Of a stretch of 45,914 nucleotides of DNA, positions 23,143 through 32,100 are shown one piece after another. The stretch lies in assembly GCA_964648215.1 (NCBI GenBank), contig CAZYMF010000017.1, forward strand, positions 1 through 45,914, in the 5' to 3' direction. A program made the position numbers and the translations under genes. A model generated the notes under the pieces. The model saw nothing but the letters and a program-made list of their open reading frames with translations, did no database searches and was not told where the DNA came from. The DNA comes from CAZYMF01 sp964648215 (GTDB lineage Bacteria; Desulfobacterota; Binatia; HRBIN30; JACQVA1). How positions within the stretch are numbered: the first letter of the stretch is position 1; each line of letters begins with the position of its first letter.

Positions 23143-23895
23143 TCACGCATCGTCTTCCGCGTTTCCGTGCTCGGCCATCAGGCCGAGGAAGCTGGCGACG
23201 AAGTCGGAGGCCGGAGCACGGCGAATCTCCTCCGGCGTTCCGATCTGCACCAGAGCGCCGGCGGACAGCACCGCCACGCGATCGGCGATCAGGAAGGCCT
23301 CCTCGACGTCGTGGGTGACGAACAGGACGGTCTTGCGCAGCCGCGCGTTGAGAGCGCGGAACTCGATCTGCAGGCGGCGGCGCGTCAGCGGATCGAGGGC
23401 GGCGAAGGGCTCGTCCATCAACAGGATCGGCGGATCGGCGGCGATGGCGCGCGCCAGGCCGACGCGCTGTCGCTGGCCACCGCTCAGCTCGAGCGGGTAG
23501 CGAGACCCGTGCAACGCGAGATCGAGGCCGAGCAGCTCGAACAGCTCCCGCGTGCGCGCCCCCCTCCTCTCCGCCGGCCAGCCGAGAAGACGCGGCACGA
23601 CCTCTACGTTCTCGCGGGCGTTCAGGTGCGGGAACAACCCCGCCTCCTGCACCACGTAGCCGATGCCCCGCCGCAGCGTTACCGCATCACTCTCACTGAC
23701 GTCGGCACCGCCAACCCGCACCTCGCCCGACGTCGGCGACACCAGGCGGTTGATCAGCTTCAGCGTGGTGGTCTTGCCGCAGCCCGAGGGGCCGAGCAGC
23801 GCCACCGTCGCTCCGGCCGCGACGCGCAGGCTCAGATCCCGCAGCGCCACGTGGCCATCGGGATAGACCTTCCGGACCGACCGCAGCTCGATCAT
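23143..23895 (-). CDS. ABC importer ATPase (OpuCA/OsmV/EgtV-like)
   Basis: ABC ATPase of 250 residues: Walker A GPSGCGKTTT, Q-loop VVQEAGLFPHL, signature LSGGQRQR, Walker B ILLMDEP and H-loop THDVEEA. The sequence is of the quaternary-amine-transport class, though it lacks the C-terminal CBS domains of ProV/OpuA, so ionic-strength sensing by CBS is absent. The start at the Met of MIELRSVRKVYPDG is chosen by family alignment; longer frames run into non-conserved sequence. It is the first gene of a two-gene operon with the fused permease. Confidence 0.92.
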   Translation of the reverse strand: MIELRSVRKVYPDGHVALRDLSLRVAAGATVALLGPSGCGKTTTLKLINRLVSPTSGEVRVGGADVSESDAVTLRRGIGYVVQEAGLFPHLNARENVEVVPRLLGWPAERRGARTRELFELLGLDLALHGSRYPLELSGGQRQRVGLARAIAADPPILLMDEPFAALDPLTRRRLQIEFRALNARLRKTVLFVTHDVEEAFLIADRVAVLSAGALVQIGTPEEIRRAPASDFVASFLGLMAEHGNAEDDA

Positions 23896-24147
23896 CTTAC
23901 GGCCCGCGGCGGCATCCGCTCGTCGAACCCTGGCAACGGCCGCCGTCGATCCCGGCGCGACTCGGCCGTCGCTGAAAATTCTCGGCTCAGCATATTCCCC
24001 AAAGAGGTGTCTTGGTCTAATCTTCTCCCACGTTCCATTTCGCTGCAAGCGAACGCAACCAGCACGGGAGGTGCAACGACGAAACGGACGAATCTAGCTC
24101 CGCTCGAATCGGCACGTCTGGACAACGAACAGTCGTGGCGCGGGCCG
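23896..24147. other. Divergent spacer between the ABC operon and the methyltransferase
   Basis: Holds the control regions of both directions. A good Shine-Dalgarno (GGGAGGTG, 24066-24073) is followed by ACG rather than a usual start codon, so an unusual or upstream-initiated methyltransferase is conceivable. No clear promoter pair was recognised. Confidence 0.3.
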
Positions 24148-25131
24148 TTGCGTCCATCCGCGGGCGGACGACTGCGCGTCGACGTCCACATCGAGCCCGA
24201 GGGGCCCTCGACGATGGCCGCCGACGTTCGCCGCGGCCTGTCGGCGCCGCAGAAACGGCTGCCGGCGAAGTATTTCTACGACGACCGCGGCTCGCGCCTC
24301 TTCGACCGCATCTGCGACCTGCCCGAGTACTACGTCACCCGCACCGAGCAGGCCCTGCTCGAGGAGGTGGCCGGCGCCATCATTCGCGCCTCGCGGCCGC
24401 GCGATCTGGTGGAGTTCGGCAGCGGGGCGTCACGCAAGACGCGGCTGCTGCTCGATGCCGCCGAGCGGGAGCTCGGCGAGATCCGCTACGTTCCGATCGA
24501 CGTCAGCGAGAGCATGCTGCGGCGCAGCGCGCAGGCGCTCTTGCACGACTACCCGCGGCTGCGCATCCACGGCGTCGCCGGCGACTACGAGCGCCATCTC
24601 AACCATCTGCCCACCGGCCGCCACCGCCTGGTGGCGTTTCTCGGCAGCACCATCGGCAACTTCACGCCCCTCGAGGCCGAGGCCTTCCTGACCCGGGTGG
24701 CGGCGCATCTGGACAGAGGCGATCACTTCCTGCTCGGCGTCGATCTGGTCAAGGACCGGGCCGTGCTGCACGCCGCGTACAACGACGCCGCGGGCGTCAC
24801 CGCCGCGTTCAACCGCAACGTCCTTCAGGTGATCAACCGGGTACTCGACGGCGACCTCGACCCGACCGCCTTCGAGCACCTCGCGTTTTTCAACGAGGAG
24901 AAGTCCCAGATCGAGATGCACCTGCGGGCGCAGCAAACTCACCGGGCACATCTGCGCGCGCTGCCGATGGAATTGACTTTTCGCGCCGGGGAGACGATCC
25001 ACACCGAGATCAGCCGCAAGTTCACCCGCGCCGAGACCGAGGCAACGTTGGAGCGCGCCGGCTTCACGCCGGTCCGCTGGTTCGAGCCGTCCAACCGCTA
25101 CTTCGGCCTGAGCCTGTCGCGGCGGCGCTAG
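24148..25131 (+). CDS. egtD: L-histidine N-alpha-methyltransferase (EgtD family)
   Basis: SAM-dependent enzyme that trimethylates histidine to hercynine, the first step of ergothioneine synthesis. With the TTG start at 24148 it has 327 residues (mycobacterial EgtD 321). The residues known to bind histidine in EgtD align at a constant +5 offset: Phe47, Tyr56, Gly161, Asn166, Tyr206, Met252, Glu282 and Ser284 correspond to Phe52, Tyr61, Gly166, Asn171, Tyr211, Met257, Glu287 and Ser289 here. The SAM site is VEFGSGASRKTR. An ATG at 24214 would drop about 22 residues; a GTG at 24007 would be longer. No EgtB, EgtC or EgtE gene is in the window. It diverges from an OpuC/EgtUV-like importer. Confidence 0.88.
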   Translation: MRPSAGGRLRVDVHIEPEGPSTMAADVRRGLSAPQKRLPAKYFYDDRGSRLFDRICDLPEYYVTRTEQALLEEVAGAIIRASRPRDLVEFGSGASRKTRLLLDAAERELGEIRYVPIDVSESMLRRSAQALLHDYPRLRIHGVAGDYERHLNHLPTGRHRLVAFLGSTIGNFTPLEAEAFLTRVAAHLDRGDHFLLGVDLVKDRAVLHAAYNDAAGVTAAFNRNVLQVINRVLDGDLDPTAFEHLAFFNEEKSQIEMHLRAQQTHRAHLRALPMELTFRAGETIHTEISRKFTRAETEATLERAGFTPVRWFEPSNRYFGLSLSRRR

Positions 25132-25198
25132 TGTCGTGCCGCCGCGGCTCGTTGAAAGACCGCGGCGGCTTCACCGGACACGTTCCGAAGGTTGTTAC

Positions 25199-25245
25199 GT
25201 TGTTGGTTGCTGGTTCGAACGCTCCAGGAACCAACGACCAACAAC
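25199..25245. repeat. Long hairpin between convergent genes
   Basis: 18-nt arms GTTGTTGGTTGCTGGTTC (25199-25216) and GAACCAACGACCAACAAC (25228-25245) around an 11-nt loop pair at 16 positions plus one G-U, with one mismatch. It lies between the ends of egtD (+) and a glycosyltransferase gene (-), where it may stop transcription in both directions, though no T-tract follows. Further AACAACG/AACAACC units extend to about 25261. Confidence 0.6.
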
Positions 25246-25275
25246 TTAACAACGAACAACCTTCCTCCCTCCCTG

Positions 25276-26250
25276 TCAAACTCGCATCAACTCGGGGATC
25301 ATTCTCTCGACCGCGGCGAGCACCGCCTGCGGAGCCAGCCGATGGCGACAGAAACGATCGGCGCCGCAGCGAGAGCATGGCGTCGGGGCCGAGATCACCT
25401 CGACGCTTCGCCCCCGCGGCGCCCACAGCGCCGGGTCGCTGGGCCCGAACAGGGCCAGCGTGGGAGCACCGACGACGGCCGCCAGGTGGCTGATACCCGC
25501 GTCGTTGCCGACGTAGAGCGCCGCCCGCTGCAGCAGAGCCGCCACCCGGCGCAACGAGACTCCCCGAATCGCGGCGACGCCGTCAGGCGCTCGCGTGCCG
25601 CGCTCCATCTCGGCCGGCCCGAGCACGACGGCCACCGCGGCGTTGCGAGCCGGTGCCCGCACCCGCAGCTCGCGCACGAGATCGGGGAAACCATCCCAGC
25701 TCTTGCGTGGCGAGCCGCTTCCCGGGTGCACCACGATGATAGAGGCCGCGCCACCCAGATTTGCCCGGCACCACTCTTCCGCCCACGCCTGGTCCGCGGC
25801 GGTCGTCCACACCGCCGCCGGGGCCGGCGGCACCCCGGCGCACCGGGCGTAGTAGTCGATCGCGTGCTCGCCGGCGTGCATGCCGCGGAAGCGATGGACG
25901 CGGACGGTGCCACCGGTGATCGCGGCCAGTCGGGTCGCGAGCTCGGGAGCGCCGTGGCCCGTCCACGAATGCGCCACGGCGAAGCCGGCGAACAGGGATC
26001 GCGCCGACGCCGACGGCGGGCCGCCCGCAAAGAGATCCGCCACCTCGCTGCGGTCGATGGACGCCGTCCGGAAGGGGCCGTTCTCGACCAGCTCGACGGC
26101 GGCCGCATTCGCCACCAGCAAGGTCTCGCCGTGCGCTTGCCGCAGCCCCATGGCGGTGGGGAGAAAACAGAGGAAGTCGCCGAGAGCTCCCGGGAACAGG
26201 AGCAGCAGGCGTCCGCGGGCCACCACGTTCTGCGGCGTTTCACCAAGCAT
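25276..26250 (-). CDS. Glycosyltransferase family 9 (heptosyltransferase-like)
   Basis: 324 residues in two Rossmann halves. The start of the first half, LLLLFPGALGDFLCFLPTA, is the family GALGD motif; the second half has VVHPGSGSPRKSWDGF and YVGNDAGISHLAAVVGAPTLALFGPSD, the nucleotide-sugar site of ADP-heptose:LPS heptosyltransferases. The C-terminal PCSRCGADRFC cysteine cluster is also common in this family. It would add a sugar to a cell-envelope glycolipid. The ATG at 26250 is chosen because the family start follows; the frame is open far upstream through the divergent cysteine synthase gene without homology. The donor and acceptor are unknown. Confidence 0.85.
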   Translation of the reverse strand: MLGETPQNVVARGRLLLLFPGALGDFLCFLPTAMGLRQAHGETLLVANAAAVELVENGPFRTASIDRSEVADLFAGGPPSASARSLFAGFAVAHSWTGHGAPELATRLAAITGGTVRVHRFRGMHAGEHAIDYYARCAGVPPAPAAVWTTAADQAWAEEWCRANLGGAASIIVVHPGSGSPRKSWDGFPDLVRELRVRAPARNAAVAVVLGPAEMERGTRAPDGVAAIRGVSLRRVAALLQRAALYVGNDAGISHLAAVVGAPTLALFGPSDPALWAPRGRSVEVISAPTPCSRCGADRFCRHRLAPQAVLAAVERMIPELMRV

Positions 26251-26310
26251 GGCGAATTGACTCGAAAATACCCGGCCGATATCTTGGCCGCGAGTCATCC
26301 CAGGAGCAAG

Positions 26311-27242
<932 letters not shown>

Positions 27243-27243
<1 letters not shown>

Positions 27244-28091
27244 TGGCCGGCGCCGACAAGCTCGAGCAGCTGCGCCGGATCCTGCGCGACATGGGCCGGG
27301 TTCTGGTGGCCTACTCGGGTGGGGTCGACTCGACCTTTCTCCTCCGCGTCGCGACGACGGAGCTCGGCGCCGGGACGGTCGCCTTGACGACGAAGTCGCC
27401 GACGGCGGGCGACGAGGACTTCGAGCTGGCGACCAAGCTGGCGCGCGAGCTCGGCGTGCGGCACCTGGTGATCGACGCCAACGAGCTGGAGATTCCCGGC
27501 TACGCCGTCAATCCGGTCAACCGCTGCTACTTCTGCAAGAGCAACCTGTACGAGATCTGTGCCGCGCAAGCTGCCCAGCTCGGCATCGAGCACGTCGTCG
27601 ACGGCGCCAATCTCGACGACATGGGCGACTATCGCCCGGGCCTGACCGCCGCCGGGGAACGCCGGATCCGCCACCCACTCGTCGAGGCCGGGCTGACCAA
27701 GGAGGAGATCCGCGAGCTGAGCCGTGCTTTCGGCTTGCCCACCTGGGACAAGCCGTCGAGCCCCTGCCTGTCCTCGCGCTTCCCCTACGGCACCGCCATC
27801 ACGCTCGCCGGGCTGGAGCAGGTGGGCGGCGGGGAACGGGTGCTCCACCAGCTCGGTTTCCGCGAATGCCGCGTGCGCTATCACGGCAGCGTGGCCCGCA
27901 TCGAGGTGCCGGCGGCGGAGATATCCCGCCTGGCCGACGACAGCGTGCGCCGCGAGGTGGTTCGTCGCTTCAAGGAGCTGGGGTTTCTCTACGTCACCCT
28001 GGATCTGCAGGGTTTCCGCTCGGGGAGCCTCAACGAGGCGCTCGCGACCGCAGGTACCACTCGGCCCAGCGGAGATCCTCCGGAGTCGTGA
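27243..28091 (+). CDS. larE: LarE-type ATP-dependent sulfur transferase
   Basis: PP-loop ATPase of 282 residues. The AMP-forming loop is YSGGVDSTFLL. LarE sulfurates the nickel-pincer cofactor precursor of lactate racemase, giving up its own Cys sulfur in one class and using a [4Fe-4S] cluster in another. Cys175 (KPSSPCLSSRFPYG) matches the sacrificial Cys176 of the Lactobacillus enzyme. Cys95 and Cys98 (NRCYFCK) form the CxxC that, with Cys175, marks the cluster-type class as I recall it. LarA, LarB and LarC are not in the window. Coupled by 1 nt to cysK. The last 62 nt overlap the end of ispD on the other strand. Confidence 0.85.
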
Positions 28092-28725
28092 TCTTCAGAT
28101 TCGCCGGATCGCCGGGCACGATCCGCACCCGTCGCCCCAGCCGCTCCACCAAGGCGGCGTCGTCGGTGGCGGTCACGCCCTCGCGGGCGGCCCGCGCGTG
28201 CGCCTCGCGCAGCAGGTCGGCGCGAAACACCTGCGGTGTTTGCGCCAACCAGATCCGGTCGCGCGCGGGTGTCTCGACCACCAGCCCCCGCTCGTCGACC
28301 AGCTTGACCGTGTCACGGCTCGGCACCGCCACCACGGCGGCGCCGGCGGCGGCCGCCGCCGCCAGGGCGGCGTTGACGCAGGCCACCGGCACGAACGGTC
28401 GCGCCCCGTCGTGCACCGCCACGATCTCCGTGTCATCCGCGAGCGCCGCCAGGCCCGCCGCCACCGAATCCTGCCGTTCGGCGCCGCCGACGGCATGCTT
28501 CGGAGCGATTCGCCATGGCCCCCATTGGTCGAGGAGGCGCAGCCAGCCAGAAACGTTGTCCCGTGCGACGACGACGACGACCTCGGCGATCTGCTCCGCG
28601 GCGAGCAGGGCGCGCAAGGTGAGAACCAGCATCGGGACGCCGGCGAGAGGCAGGAACACCTTGGACAGCCCGGCGCCCATGCGGCTCCCCTGCCCGGCGG
28701 CAACGACGATCGCGGCGACCTTCAT
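28030..28725 (-). CDS. ispD: 2-C-methyl-D-erythritol 4-phosphate cytidylyltransferase
   Basis: Second step after DXP in the non-mevalonate isoprenoid pathway: transfers CMP from CTP to methylerythritol phosphate. 231 residues with the nucleotide-binding start VAAGQGSRMGAGLSKVFLPL, the VHDGARPFV metal site, the LAQTPQVFR block and the C-terminal NLKITTPEDLRWAE. ATG start directly next to the carD terminator. The usual downstream ispF is absent; larE converges and overlaps the 3' end. Confidence 0.93.
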   Translation of the reverse strand: MKVAAIVVAAGQGSRMGAGLSKVFLPLAGVPMLVLTLRALLAAEQIAEVVVVVARDNVSGWLRLLDQWGPWRIAPKHAVGGAERQDSVAAGLAALADDTEIVAVHDGARPFVPVACVNAALAAAAAAGAAVVAVPSRDTVKLVDERGLVVETPARDRIWLAQTPQVFRADLLREAHARAAREGVTATDDAALVERLGRRVRIVPGDPANLKITTPEDLRWAEWYLRSRAPR

Positions 28726-28734
28726 GAAACGAAA

Positions 28735-28764
28735 GAAGGGGTCGGGATTGCTCCCGGCCCCTTC
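28735..28764 (-). terminator. Rho-independent terminator after carD
   Basis: On the minus strand a 13-nt stem GAAGGGGCCGGGA / TCCCGACCCCTTC (one mismatch) with a GCAA loop is followed by TTTCGTTTC. It sits between carD and ispD and ends only nine bases before the ispD ATG, so any read-through transcript would carry the hairpin in its leader. Confidence 0.8.
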
Positions 28765-28793
28765 TTCAACCCAGCGGGCATTTCGCGCCGGAT

Positions 28794-29276
28794 TCAGTGC
28801 GCGAAGATGTCCTTCAGCTCCTCCATGATCTTCTCCTCAGGGTGCGAGCGAGCGATCGACAGCTCCTTCACGAGCAGATTGCGCGCCGTGTCGAGCATCT
28901 TGCGCTCGCCGAACGACAGCTCCTTGTCTCCCTTGAGGACGAAGAGATCCCGTAAAACCTTGGCAATTTCGAGCACCGACCCAGTCTTGATCTTCTCTGT
29001 GTACTCGCGGTACCGGCGATTCCAGGTCTGCTGATCGATCTCCACGCGCTTCTGTCGCAGGATCTTGTAGACCTTGTTCACCATGTCCTTGCCGATGATG
29101 CGCCGCAGTCCTACCGAGGCCACGTTTTCGGTCGGAATCATAATGGTCATGTCATTGTCGAGGATCCGAAGCATGTAAAACGTTTTTTCGGTCCCCGAAA
29201 TGTTTCTGACCTGGATACTCTGGATGATACCAACCCCGTGAGCCGGGTAGACGACCTTCTCACCCACCTTGAACAT
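28794..29276 (-). CDS. carD: CarD family transcriptional regulator
   Basis: 160 residues: an N-terminal RNA-polymerase-interaction domain (MFKVGEKVVYPAHGVGIIQS) and a C-terminal helical DNA-binding domain (LRDLFVLKGDKELSFGERKMLDTARNLL). CarD binds the polymerase beta subunit and stabilises open promoter complexes, affecting rRNA and stress genes in actinobacteria and myxobacteria. GGGAGGAT lies 7 nt before the ATG. A good promoter precedes and a strong terminator follows, so it is mainly a single-gene unit. CarD next to ispD is a common arrangement in deltaproteobacteria. Confidence 0.93.
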   Translation of the reverse strand: MFKVGEKVVYPAHGVGIIQSIQVRNISGTEKTFYMLRILDNDMTIMIPTENVASVGLRRIIGKDMVNKVYKILRQKRVEIDQQTWNRRYREYTEKIKTGSVLEIAKVLRDLFVLKGDKELSFGERKMLDTARNLLVKELSIARSHPEEKIMEELKDIFAH

Positions 29277-29630
29277 CGTCTGATCCTCCCTGGCCCCGAA
29301 AAAGTGTGCCATTATCGCATTTTGTCATCCCAGCGTCAAATCGGCCCCGGGCCCCGAGGGGCATCATAACTAGCTGGAATTCAAGGAATTGTCGTCGTGT
29401 TGTCGTACCAACGGGAATGCGCATTACCGCCATGGAGAATAGCATGGCTGCGGGCCCATAGCACGCCCCCGAATTGGCGGCGGGGTGGGCTATCGCTTTG
29501 CGTGACCTGCCGAGCGAGAGAAAATGCTTGCCGCTCGCCGACTTCGCGTAGTAAGCAAACTCGGTTGGCCGCGCGCCATAAGCCTGTGCGTTGGTGACAA
29601 GGGGGGGATACCCTGATGTGGGGAGGGGGC
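29277..29630. other. 354-nt divergent intergenic region (carD / RND)
   Basis: Contains the carD promoter at one end. In the middle is a GCCCC-GA-GGGGC palindrome near 29350. Further right is a larger imperfect stem: ATAGCACGCCCC (29458-29469) with GGGGTGGGCTAT (29482-29493), two mismatches. No ORF of note and no confident promoter for the RND gene were found; the stem could be a leader structure. Confidence 0.4.
29311..29339 (-). promoter_or_regulatory. Sigma70 promoter of carD
   Basis: Minus-strand TTGACG (29339-29334), exactly 17 nt, then GATAAT (29316-29311): each 5 of 6 to consensus. The expected transcript starts near 29304, giving a leader of about 28 nt with a strong Shine-Dalgarno. 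Confidence 0.75.
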
Positions 29631-31985
29631 ATGCAGCGTTACGTAACGTTCATCGTCAAGCATCGCCTGGGAGTCGTCCTCTCGGTCCTTCTGGTCACCG
29701 CGGTGCTGGCAACGCAGCTCTTCCACGTCCATCTCGAGATCCGGCGTCACGCCACCCTGCCCCAGCAACACCCCTACGTGCAGATCCAGAACCGCATCTC
29801 GGACCTGTTCGGCGGCGAAGCGATCGTCATCATCGGTGTCGTCGCCAAGCACGGCGACATCTTCACCCAGGCGATTCTCGACAAGATCTACCGCATCACC
29901 ATGGCGCTGCACGACACCGCCGGGGTGATCGACACCAGCCTGTTCAGCCTCGCCGCGCCCAACGTGAAGGCGGTGGTCCCCGGTGCGGACGGGATGATGG
30001 ACATCCATGCCCTGATGGACGAGCCACCCCGGACGCCCGAGCAGATCGCGCATCTGCGCAAGATCGTCTCGGAGGACAAGTTGTTTCGCGGCAATCTCGT
30101 CTCCGCGGACGGCACCGCGGCGGTGATCGTCGTGGAGTTCGACGACCGGATGACCGACCCCCAGATCGACAAGCGAATCGAGGACATCGTCGGGCCGGAA
30201 CGGGACGACAGCGTCACCATTGCCCTGGCCGGGGCGCCCATCCTGCGTGCCGCCCTCACGCGCTACACGGCACTGATCGGGCTCCTCTTCCCCCTCGCCG
30301 TGATCGTCATCGGCCTGATCCACTACGAGGCCTTCCGCACGTTGCAGTCGGTGTTCCTACCGCTGGTCACGGCGCTCCTCAGCGTGGTCTGGGCGCTCGG
30401 CATCATGGGCTTGACCGGCCAGCCGATGGACACCTGGAGCGCGGTGACGCCGGTGGTGATTCTCGCCGTTGCCGCCGGGCACGCGGTGCAGATCCTCAAG
30501 CGCTACTACGAGGAGTACGCGATCGTGGGCGACAACGAGCAGGCCGTGATCCGTTCGCTGACCGCGGTCGGGCCGGTCATGCTCACCGCCGGGATGATCG
30601 CATCGGCCGGCTTCGCCTCGCTGATGACGTTCGGCGTCGCCAGCGTGCGCGTGTTCGGCCTTCTGCTGGCCTCGGGCATCCTCAGCGCGCTGGTGATCGA
30701 AATGACCTTCACCCCGGCGTGCCGCTGCCTGTTACCCGCGCCCAAGAGCCGCGAGACGCAGCGCGAGGGCCAGTCGTCGCACTGGCTGGACCGGGGCCTG
30801 GACCGAATCGCGGATCTCGTCGTCAGCCGCCCCCGTACCGTTCTGGCGTTCGCCCTGGCAATCGTTGGCCTGTCGATCGTCGGCGCAACGAAGATGCGGG
30901 TCGACAACAGCTTTCGCCTCTGGTTCGCTCCTTCGACTCAGGTCCGCAAGGACGACGCCTTACTGAACGAAAAGCTTCCCGGTACCGCCTCGGTCCGCAT
31001 TCTGGTGGAGGGGACCAAGGAGAAGGCGCTCGAAGATCCGGCCGTGCTGCGAGCGATGTCCGACTTCGAGGCGTTCATGGAGAAGGACCCTCGCATCGGC
31101 GGGGTGACGTCGATCGCCGACCACGTCAAGCGCATGCACCAGGCCATGAACGACGGCAACCCGGCCTTCTACACCATTCCGGACAACTCGCGCCTGATTG
31201 CCCAGTACCTGCTCCTGTACAGCATGGCGGCCGGCCCCGACGGCCTGACCGCGTTCGTCGACGCCGGCTACCAGCGCGCCGTGATCCGCGGCCTCAGCAA
31301 GACCGACACCGCCGCCTTCTGCCGCAACTTGATCGCCCGGCTGAAGAAGTACGCCGCGCGGCGCTTCAAGGGCCTGCCGGTGACGGTCGGCATCGCCGGC
31401 GGAACCATCGGCGTGCAGACGGCAATGAACGACATCGTCGTCCACGACAAGATCGTCAACATGATCCAGGTCTCGGCGATCATCTTCCTGCTCTCCGCCC
31501 TGGTGCTGCGCTCCTTCGTCGGCGGCTTGTTCGTGCTCACGCCGCTGCTGGTGGCGGTGGCGGTCGAGCTCGGCGTGATGGGCTTCGGCCACATCTGGCT
31601 CGACATGACCACGGCGGCGATCACCGCCATGGGGGTGAGCATCGGCGCCGACTTCGCGATCTACCTGATCTTCCGCATCCGCGAGGAATGGGCGAAGGCA
31701 AACTCCGCGGCCGCCGCGATCCGCGCCAGCCTGCACTCTTCGGGCAAGGCGATCTTCTTCGTCTCCTCCGCGGTGGCGCTCGGCTACATGGTGCTGCCGC
31801 TCTCCGGCTTCAGCATCTGGATCCGCCTCGGGCTGCTGACGGCGGTGATCATCTCGGTGAGCGCCCTGGCCACGCTGACCGTCATCCCCGCGCTGGCGCT
31901 ACTAATCGAGCCCAGGTTCCTCAAACACTCCTCGGCCCGGCCGTTGGTGACCGAGCCCGGCCCACACCACGCCGCGGTGGGCTGA
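29631..31985 (+). CDS. RND superfamily transporter, HAE3/MMPL type (second copy)
   Basis: 784 residues with the same two-half layout as the RND gene at 10.3 kb. The first-half motif AVAAGHAVQILKRYYEEY and the second-half GVSIGADFAIYLIFRIREEW (membrane Asp) are equivalent positions. The two periplasmic loops are about 170 residues each. Start Met of MQRYVTFIVKHRLG at 29631, preceded by GGGGAGGGGG; an ATG 15 nt upstream is less likely. It stands alone, without Ycf48 or DUF1329 partners. It probably exports or redistributes a hydrophobic molecule. Confidence 0.88.
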   Translation: MQRYVTFIVKHRLGVVLSVLLVTAVLATQLFHVHLEIRRHATLPQQHPYVQIQNRISDLFGGEAIVIIGVVAKHGDIFTQAILDKIYRITMALHDTAGVIDTSLFSLAAPNVKAVVPGADGMMDIHALMDEPPRTPEQIAHLRKIVSEDKLFRGNLVSADGTAAVIVVEFDDRMTDPQIDKRIEDIVGPERDDSVTIALAGAPILRAALTRYTALIGLLFPLAVIVIGLIHYEAFRTLQSVFLPLVTALLSVVWALGIMGLTGQPMDTWSAVTPVVILAVAAGHAVQILKRYYEEYAIVGDNEQAVIRSLTAVGPVMLTAGMIASAGFASLMTFGVASVRVFGLLLASGILSALVIEMTFTPACRCLLPAPKSRETQREGQSSHWLDRGLDRIADLVVSRPRTVLAFALAIVGLSIVGATKMRVDNSFRLWFAPSTQVRKDDALLNEKLPGTASVRILVEGTKEKALEDPAVLRAMSDFEAFMEKDPRIGGVTSIADHVKRMHQAMNDGNPAFYTIPDNSRLIAQYLLLYSMAAGPDGLTAFVDAGYQRAVIRGLSKTDTAAFCRNLIARLKKYAARRFKGLPVTVGIAGGTIGVQTAMNDIVVHDKIVNMIQVSAIIFLLSALVLRSFVGGLFVLTPLLVAVAVELGVMGFGHIWLDMTTAAITAMGVSIGADFAIYLIFRIREEWAKANSAAAAIRASLHSSGKAIFFVSSAVALGYMVLPLSGFSIWIRLGLLTAVIISVSALATLTVIPALALLIEPRFLKHSSARPLVTEPGPHHAAVG

Positions 31986-32099
31986 GAAAGTCGATCGTCG
32001 ATGGTCCAAGAGTTCAGCGTCGATGAGCCGGGGAACCATTCATCGCAGTCCCGACTATCGACTTTCGACCATCAACTATCGACTATCAACTATCGACCT
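31986..32099. repeat. Convergent-gene spacer repeat, copy 2, with heptamer array
   Basis: Between the second RND gene (+) and glpX (-). Six 7-nt units (GACTATC, GACTTTC, GACCATC, AACTATC, GACTATC, AACTATC) run from 32053 to 32094. Their inverse appears at 31990-32006 (GTCGATCGTCGATGGTC, 15 of 17 positions complementary to 32067-32083). It shares GGGGAACCATT (32030-32040) and CGACTTTCGAC (32059-32069) with the spacer at 7.4 kb. Confidence 0.65.
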
Positions 32100-32100
32100 C

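Noticed and set aside
25199..25245. GGTTCGAA-like T-loop suggesting a tRNA
   Set aside because: No acceptor, D or anticodon arms; the sequence is explained by the hairpin.
29458..29493. Imperfect stem before the RND gene as a riboswitch
   Set aside because: No known aptamer consensus can be recognised, and it lies far from the start; described only as a possible leader structure.
29591..32026. 811-codon plus-strand frame over the second RND gene
   Set aside because: Shifted frame of the RND gene; Arg/Gly/Pro-rich with no hydrophobic pattern.
32053..32094. Short repeats as a CRISPR array
   Set aside because: Units are 7 nt with no unique spacers; a degenerate tandem repeat.
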